From assembly GCA_902806575.1 (NCBI GenBank), contig CADCXD010000001.1:1-64000 (forward strand): a stretch of 64,000 nucleotides of DNA, given 5' to 3'. Shown piece by piece: positions 59,091 to 64,000 of this stretch; within the stretch, counting starts at the first letter, position 1, and the number at the start of each line of letters is the position of its first letter. Source of the stretch: Jackrogersella multiformis. Its lineage: Eukaryota > Ascomycota > Sordariomycetes > Xylariales > Hypoxylaceae. Both the position numbers and the translations under genes were made by a program. The notes under the pieces are model-generated. The model was not told the origin of the DNA. It searched no databases and saw only the letters and a list, made by a program, of their open reading frames with translations.

Positions 59091-59404
59091 TAACTTTCCG
59101 TTACTATCGTCACCTTTTTCTTTTACCCCTTAAACCCTTGAACCCCTAAATCTGCACCTTTGACCATAACAACAACGACAATAACAACAATAATAATATA
59201 ATAATAATAAATAATTTGTACATACTTGCCACTAACTTCTCACCTACTTCGTTTATCAGAAAGGAAGGAGAGAAAAAAAAAGAAAAAAAAAAAAGGAAAA
59301 GACAAGAAAGGGGGGGAGGGGAAGAAAATATCAAACATCAAGAACATCTAATCATATACACCTACCGACCTACCTAACCTAGGTACTTTACCATTACCAT
59401 TACC

Positions 59405-60367
59405 ATGTCACAACAACATCCAACGGGACCACCATACGCACCCACGACGGCCGGTGTAGGTGGTTCTCCGTCGATCATACCTGATGTGCCCATCTCGGCC
59501 GTCTTCATCGCCATGTACGCGACTTTCGCGGTGACCAACATGACGATATATCAACTCAATCTTCGGCGTGGTCACAAGTTCATACCGTCCGTCGCCCTGT
59601 TCGGTTTCTGTATGGCCCGCATTATGACCCTCGTCCTGCGAATAGTGTGGTCTACTCGGCACACTAATGTCAGTCTTGCCATCGCCGCCAACATCTTCGT
59701 CAATGCCGGCATTCTCATCGTCTACATCCTCAACCTCATCTTCGCCCAGCGCATCCTCCGAGCAAAGCAACCTGCCCTCGGTTGGAATACATCGATTCGT
59801 ATCATGTTCAAGGTCCTCTTCGCCGGAATCGCCTGCGCCCTCATCATGGTCATAACCGCCTTGGTGTTGTCTGTCTACAGCCTGGACTCGTATACCCTGC
59901 GGGCCTGCCGATATGTTCAGCTGACCTCCGGCACCTACCTCCTCGTCTTCACTACCATACCCCTCTTCTTAATAGCCGCCGCTTACCTGTTGCCTAAGTC
60001 TCCCGCCGAAGAGACATTTGGGGAGGGTCGAATGAGGACCAAGGTCATTGTTGTCCTGTTGGTTACCTGCCTTTGTATTTTGAATTCAGGCTTCAGGGTG
60101 GGAACATCTTGGTCACCTCCACGACCGGTAAACAATCCTGCTTGGTACCATGGCAAGGCTCCTTTCTACGTCTTCAATTTCGCCCTCGAGATAATTATAT
60201 TGTGTATCTTGACCCCCATCAGAGTCGACAAACGGTTCCATGTTCCGGACGGGAGTAGTAAGCGAGGCCACTACTGTCGTGGCGTCGAATCGTCAACCGG
60301 GAGTGTCAGGGATCCTTCTGTCGAAAAAGAAGGGGGAAGCGAGGATACAACTTTGCGTAATGTTTGA
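59405..60367 (+). CDS. Seven-helix membrane protein, DUF3112-like
   Basis: Single exon of 320 residues. Seven hydrophobic segments at about residues 28-48, 60-82, 88-114, 132-157, 172-195, 212-230 and 253-271. The stretch ARIMTLVLRIVWSTR, TNVSLAIAANIFVNAGI, NLIFAQRILRAKQ and GWN follows the conserved core of fungal DUF3112 membrane proteins. The N-terminus is short and extracellular-like; the C-terminal about 45 residues are hydrophilic and Ser/Glu-rich. Its function is unknown; 7TM topology makes a receptor-like role conceivable. The ATG follows an ACCATTACC leader. No introns. Confidence 0.75.
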   Translation: MSQQHPTGPPYAPTTAGVGGSPSIIPDVPISAVFIAMYATFAVTNMTIYQLNLRRGHKFIPSVALFGFCMARIMTLVLRIVWSTRHTNVSLAIAANIFVNAGILIVYILNLIFAQRILRAKQPALGWNTSIRIMFKVLFAGIACALIMVITALVLSVYSLDSYTLRACRYVQLTSGTYLLVFTTIPLFLIAAAYLLPKSPAEETFGEGRMRTKVIVVLLVTCLCILNSGFRVGTSWSPPRPVNNPAWYHGKAPFYVFNFALEIIILCILTPIRVDKRFHVPDGSSKRGHYCRGVESSTGSVRDPSVEKEGGSEDTTLRNV

Positions 60368-61428
60368 ATATATATATATATAGGGAGAAGCCTCGGACGG
60401 GATGATTTGATGTCGATGGATATGTTTTATGTCAATAGACTGTTGTGATGATACCCAATATAATCAAGTACCAGATACCGTATATAATACAGTTAACCTA
60501 CATAACCTACACTGTTCAGTTGGTTTATTACCTATGTAGCTTGGTACTCCAGGTTAGGCCGTGAAGATGAACGACGCTTCGACTTATATTATTAAAACAT
60601 CCATTATCCCTATCTTCTTTCTAGTTCTAGTATTTATAACATACCTAGGTATACAGTATGCAACGTATCATTATGCCCGCGTGTCATTTATTCACTTATT
60701 AGGCTTCGTATTAAGTTAATATAATCTGTTGTGTATGTCTGCTGGAATGTGGCGGTAATCTGAATCATGTTGGCCGTCTTACGGCATAGCAAAACAATCT
60801 CCGAACCTACAGAGAATGTTCTAGTCCACCTTCTAGATGACCCTTGGCTGCCTCGCGACATTGTGGCCATCATCCATTTATTTATGAGATGTGTGAATGG
60901 ACAGGGCCAATTTGGAGAGAGCGCTAATACGTTACAGCCTAGCGATGAAGAAGAAGTTTCTGGCTGGCCTAGTGAATTTTAGTATCAATGGTTTGTTGCT
61001 ATACTACTGGCGCGAAACTAATATCACAAGGGCTCTTCTCATTTTTATAATCTAATGCTAGTGGCCTCTGTTTAGAGAACCAAAATGCTTGGTGAGTTAA
61101 AAAGGGGGTTAGGGGCTACCGACCTCTTCGGCACGGATGATCTTACATATAATACGACATTTACCATAAATCGCCCTAACCTACGTGTTTTATGTTTCCC
61201 TACCTGTATAGGCTTGGGATTGTAAATCAACTATTTTATATTGTCCGCTCTTTGATGGGATACCTTAGGTAGGTATCCATATAGCTGAAAGCAAAGGTAA
61301 TAATGATTGTAATCCCCGGATGTTTTAGTGTAGTGTACCGGTGTGTTCATAAAACCAAATATTATTACAAAAGATAAAAAATAAAAAATAAACACTCTTT
61401 CCTGATCGTGTTGCTAGTTCATAACCTG
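60368..61428. other. Intergenic, possible gene remnant
   Basis: Convergent region between the 7TM gene and the minus-strand unknown gene. A 71-codon frame at 60767-60982 reads ENVLVHLLDDPWLPRD and IVAIIHLFMRC, which looks protein-like but lacks any partner exon or known domain. It may be a remnant. Otherwise only a small TAGGTAGG cluster near 61263. Confidence 0.5.
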
Positions 61429-61956
61429 CTACAACATGCTTGTGAATGTCTCACTCAGACTCCCTGCTTCCCACTGGTCCATGTTGGCCGCTTCCCACTC
61501 GGCCTGTAGGTATCGCAAAATCGCCCAAACCTGGTGGAATTCGGTGTCACTCTCAGAATTCTGGTCATTATCCGGATCAAAATTTCCATGCGTCCACTCG
61601 CCATCGTTCTCCCAGCTGAAGCAAAGTACACAGACGACAAAACATGCCGCGTGGTCGAGTGCTGTCCAGCCTTCTTTATTTAATGTCGCAGAACTCGCGT
61701 ACTTGGGTAGCACGAACGCGTTCGTCGACCTGCAGAGCCTGAGGAGCTCGTGGCAGTCTATATCTTCAACTTGTGGTGTGACCTCGAGGTAGTCGCGTCG
61801 ATATTCCTTGAAGAAAGGCTTGATAAACTCGCCATCTATGATTTGCCGCACTAAAGGCTTCTCGTCATCGTAGAAACCAAGATAAAAGCAGAGGGTGTCG
61901 TAGATCTGCTGCAGAGCTGAGAGCCGCTCTCGTGGAATAGCTTTGCTAGCGGCCAT
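61429..61956 (-). CDS. Hypothetical protein, 175 residues
   Basis: Single exon from an ATG. It is acidic overall and mainly helical in appearance, with a hydrophobic Cys-containing stretch (ALDHAACFVVCVLCFSW) at about residues 99-115 and a Trp-rich tail (HQVWAILRYLQAEWEAANMDQW). No known domain is recognised. The stop lies close to the end of the presumed 3' region; neighbours are unrelated. Coding character (codon pattern, ordered Trp and Glu use) favours a real gene. Confidence 0.6.
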   Translation of the reverse strand: MAASKAIPRERLSALQQIYDTLCFYLGFYDDEKPLVRQIIDGEFIKPFFKEYRRDYLEVTPQVEDIDCHELLRLCRSTNAFVLPKYASSATLNKEGWTALDHAACFVVCVLCFSWENDGEWTHGNFDPDNDQNSESDTEFHQVWAILRYLQAEWEAANMDQWEAGSLSETFTSML

Positions 61957-62467
61957 AAGTGAATGTATCTATTCAACTGGATCGTATTTTATAATGGCTG
62001 GGTTGTCATGAAGGAGTTTTTAAATATGAGAATCATGGGACGTGAATAAAGTGATCTCAACTAAGCTTTTATGTATTAAGTATGCTTCGACCTAGTCTCG
62101 TCTTATGGTATTCAAGGGGGGCTAGCGAAGATGTACGTTGCAAATAACCTATCAATTCTCGATCACCAACCGTCGGGCGAGGATTAGCGAAGATTCACGA
62201 GGCACAAAGCTGCACGATTGCGAGGGGACGGTGCTTAGCATTCGTACCACGTGGGTGAAGCCTGACGGATCCAATCATCTTCCTTGCCGAGCTGCACGAT
62301 GATTGCATCCGCAAGCCAACATGGCGTGGCACATTAGGTAGTATTTAGATTGAATACTGTCAGCGAGTACAATAGAGACCTGTTACTATTCGGCTCATCC
62401 AACAGTTCTAGGTGTCTATTATAGAAATTATTCATTGTAAGGTCTAGTTAACCTAGTACCAAGTTTC
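61957..62467. other. Intergenic, no feature seen
   Basis: Between two minus-strand unknown genes. No motif array. Contains GAGTTTTTAAATATGAG near 62013 as a possible core promoter element of the 175-residue gene. Confidence 0.5.
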
Positions 62468-63802
62468 TTAAGATTTCTTCTCGACTTCGCGTAAATCCAA
62501 CTTACTCGACCAGCTGTTCGACTCCTTGTAGACAGTCGCAGGCAATTCCGGTTTAATATATTGAGCGATGATATGTGTGAAACTCGAAGCCGATCCCCGT
62601 CTCCTGTCAGGAGATTTTCTCCGCGGCGTGTCTTGGTGAGACCAGGTCTGTCTTTTCCATGAGTGACTCCGTTGCCAAGCAGCTTTCTCGGTTGGATTAA
62701 TACATGGTGGGTATTCAAACCCGAGATGAATATTAGAGCTGTACCGTTTACGCATTTTATCACGTTCTAGTACTGGGGGCTGGGATTTTGTCCGAATCTC
62801 TGGTTCGTTGTTCTGAACCCAGCTCTGCCTTTTCCATTTTTCAGCTTGCCGCTCAGTGAAGTGTTCGGCAAAAGCACGACTGTCAGGGCGCCCAGTATCA
62901 GAGCTAGTAGTTCTGTGCGATTTATGAGAGCTGCTTCGACTTGACCTTCGGGTGTGTCCGTTTGTAGAGGAACCATCTTCAGGGGTAGGTCGCTTCGCGG
63001 TAGAGTCAGGGTCAATCACCAACCCAACCCGGCTTCCCGAATTTTCAGTTAGTCTCTCCCATACCTGCAGGCGAAGAGCTAGATCTGAAGCGATTTCTTG
63101 CTCAAGGAAGCGCCGAAAATCCGAATACTGTTGCGGGTCAATGCGAGGGTCAGTGGCTAATTGGTAGGACCGTCTACGTCGCCGTATTGTAGCCGGGGAA
63201 CAAGATCGACGTGTGACCGGTATATCTCTAGATTCAAGTATGCGTAGAGTCCTCTCTCGTTCGTCAATATCGTTAATAGACATTGGTAGGTTTTCATTAG
63301 GTAGGCTATTTCGTGACAAATTGGTGTCAAGCCAGGAAAATTGCCGTGTATCTGGAAGCAGACTTGGAGAGGAGTTAGAATTTGAATGTGAGGAATCATT
63401 TGTTCCTGGTGTAGTTTTCGTGCTACTTAATTCATCTGTTCTCATATTCCCATGGTATAGGGACGAGAGAGAAGCTCTTCTATTTTTCTCGGAATGCTGG
63501 AGACTACTGCGATTGCAAGCAATCATCGAGGTTTCAGACTGTCTACCTAAGCCTGGCGCATCGTTATTTACTAGGCCTGGCTCTCGTGTTGTAGCAGCGG
63601 CCTCGGTAGATCTCTGTCGCGGTGTTGGTATTGCTAGCTTCTTCCTCCTTGAAGGGGACTTTTGGAGGTTCAACCTTGACCGCAGGCGATGGAAGAATGC
63701 CCGTATGGCACCAGAGTACTTCCGTGACGATAGTACACGTTCATTTCCATCAGATGTAGGGAGATCTCTCATTTGCAATAAAGATGAGCGTATACCGGGC
63801 AT
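62468..63802 (-). CDS. Hypothetical basic Ser/Arg-rich protein
   Basis: Single exon of 444 residues from an ATG. It is strongly basic and Ser/Arg-rich with runs such as RRRRRS at about residue 208 and HTRRSSRSSSHKSHR near residue 285, so largely disordered. One more ordered helical segment (QYSDFRRFLEQEIASDLALRLQ, about residues 224-246) precedes the Ser-rich part. Repeated KRQSW, KRQTW and SWKRQ motifs in the C-terminal third could be phosphorylation or binding sites. No family is recognised; nuclear or RNA-associated roles would fit composition but are unproven. Confidence 0.62.
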   Translation of the reverse strand: MPGIRSSLLQMRDLPTSDGNERVLSSRKYSGAIRAFFHRLRSRLNLQKSPSRRKKLAIPTPRQRSTEAAATTREPGLVNNDAPGLGRQSETSMIACNRSSLQHSEKNRRASLSSLYHGNMRTDELSSTKTTPGTNDSSHSNSNSSPSLLPDTRQFSWLDTNLSRNSLPNENLPMSINDIDERERTLRILESRDIPVTRRSCSPATIRRRRRSYQLATDPRIDPQQYSDFRRFLEQEIASDLALRLQVWERLTENSGSRVGLVIDPDSTAKRPTPEDGSSTNGHTRRSSRSSSHKSHRTTSSDTGRPDSRAFAEHFTERQAEKWKRQSWVQNNEPEIRTKSQPPVLERDKMRKRYSSNIHLGFEYPPCINPTEKAAWQRSHSWKRQTWSHQDTPRRKSPDRRRGSASSFTHIIAQYIKPELPATVYKESNSWSSKLDLREVEKKS

Positions 63803-64000
63803 ATTAGAACTTCTAGCTAATGTGCCCGGTATTAAGGTAAAATTGAATAGGTAACTTTATGCCAGATCAAGGATAATAGTATAATGTGACGTAGAAGAAG
63901 CGAGTAAGTCTATATAACAATGCGATGATAAAACGATATTTATATGTTAGAAATCTGAGAAAGAAACATAGTAAAGACTATATGGAAGATGGTTAACCTA
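63803..64000. other. Window end, upstream region
   Basis: Presumed promoter of the Ser/Arg-rich gene. No feature identified. Confidence 0.5.

Larger units (their letters stand above)
57956..59404. other. Long intergenic region
   Basis: No gene supported. It contains CCTAGG-type clusters at about 58045-58080, 58300-58450 and 58755-58850, CCGCAACC reiterations at 59033-59090, and an A-rich and G-rich 5' leader just before the 7TM gene (59160-59340). Confidence 0.65.

Overview
The window looks like a filamentous ascomycete chromosome (Pezizomycotina, most likely Sordariomycetes-like). Genes have short GT-AG introns of about 57-170 bases, with CTAAY/CTGAY-type branch sites in most of them. The left half shows the CpA-to-TpA decay expected of repeat-induced point mutation (RIP).

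Bases 1 to about 30,800 are an extremely AT-rich repeat block with no credible protein gene. Several layers can still be read in it: a roughly 11.2 kb quasi-palindrome (arms 1-2878 and 8317-11220); a family of short elements whose core is exactly 165 bp in seven copies (an eighth is internally deleted), with imperfect terminal inverted repeats and TTAA-type flanks; a foldback element of about 1.5 kb (18870-20375) that one 165-bp copy has entered; two pairs of diverged duplicated segments (3052-4365 with 26030-27665, and 6840-7260 with 22200-22640 inverted); and triplet-periodic and short tandem repeats.

At about 30.8 kb the composition switches abruptly to ordinary gene-bearing DNA. In order: a probably myristoylated coiled-coil protein (+); an ASC-1/TRIP4-type zinc-finger protein, the Rqt4 relative (-); a membrane-anchored modular glycoside hydrolase (+); the ER P5A ATPase Spf1 (+), with an apparent frameshift; a CofD/UPF0052 family protein with an 18-bp micro-exon (+); mitochondrial malate dehydrogenase (-); a broken APH-type kinase (+); an acidic unknown protein (-); a putative amidoligase (-); a class I terpene synthase (-); a small Cys-rich protein (+); a seven-helix DUF3112-like membrane protein (+); and two unknown proteins (-).

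Housekeeping genes (Spf1, MDH, Rqt4) lie beside accessory ones. The acidic protein, amidoligase and terpene synthase lie consecutively on the minus strand, and this is the most plausible specialised-function locus. Intergenic DNA, and a few introns, carry dispersed arrays of the self-complementary word TACCTAGGTA, which I did not see in any exon. No tRNA, rRNA or CRISPR array was recognised. Exon boundaries were set by eye from splice signals and reading frame; several upstream in-frame TTG or GTG codons were discarded in favour of ATG.
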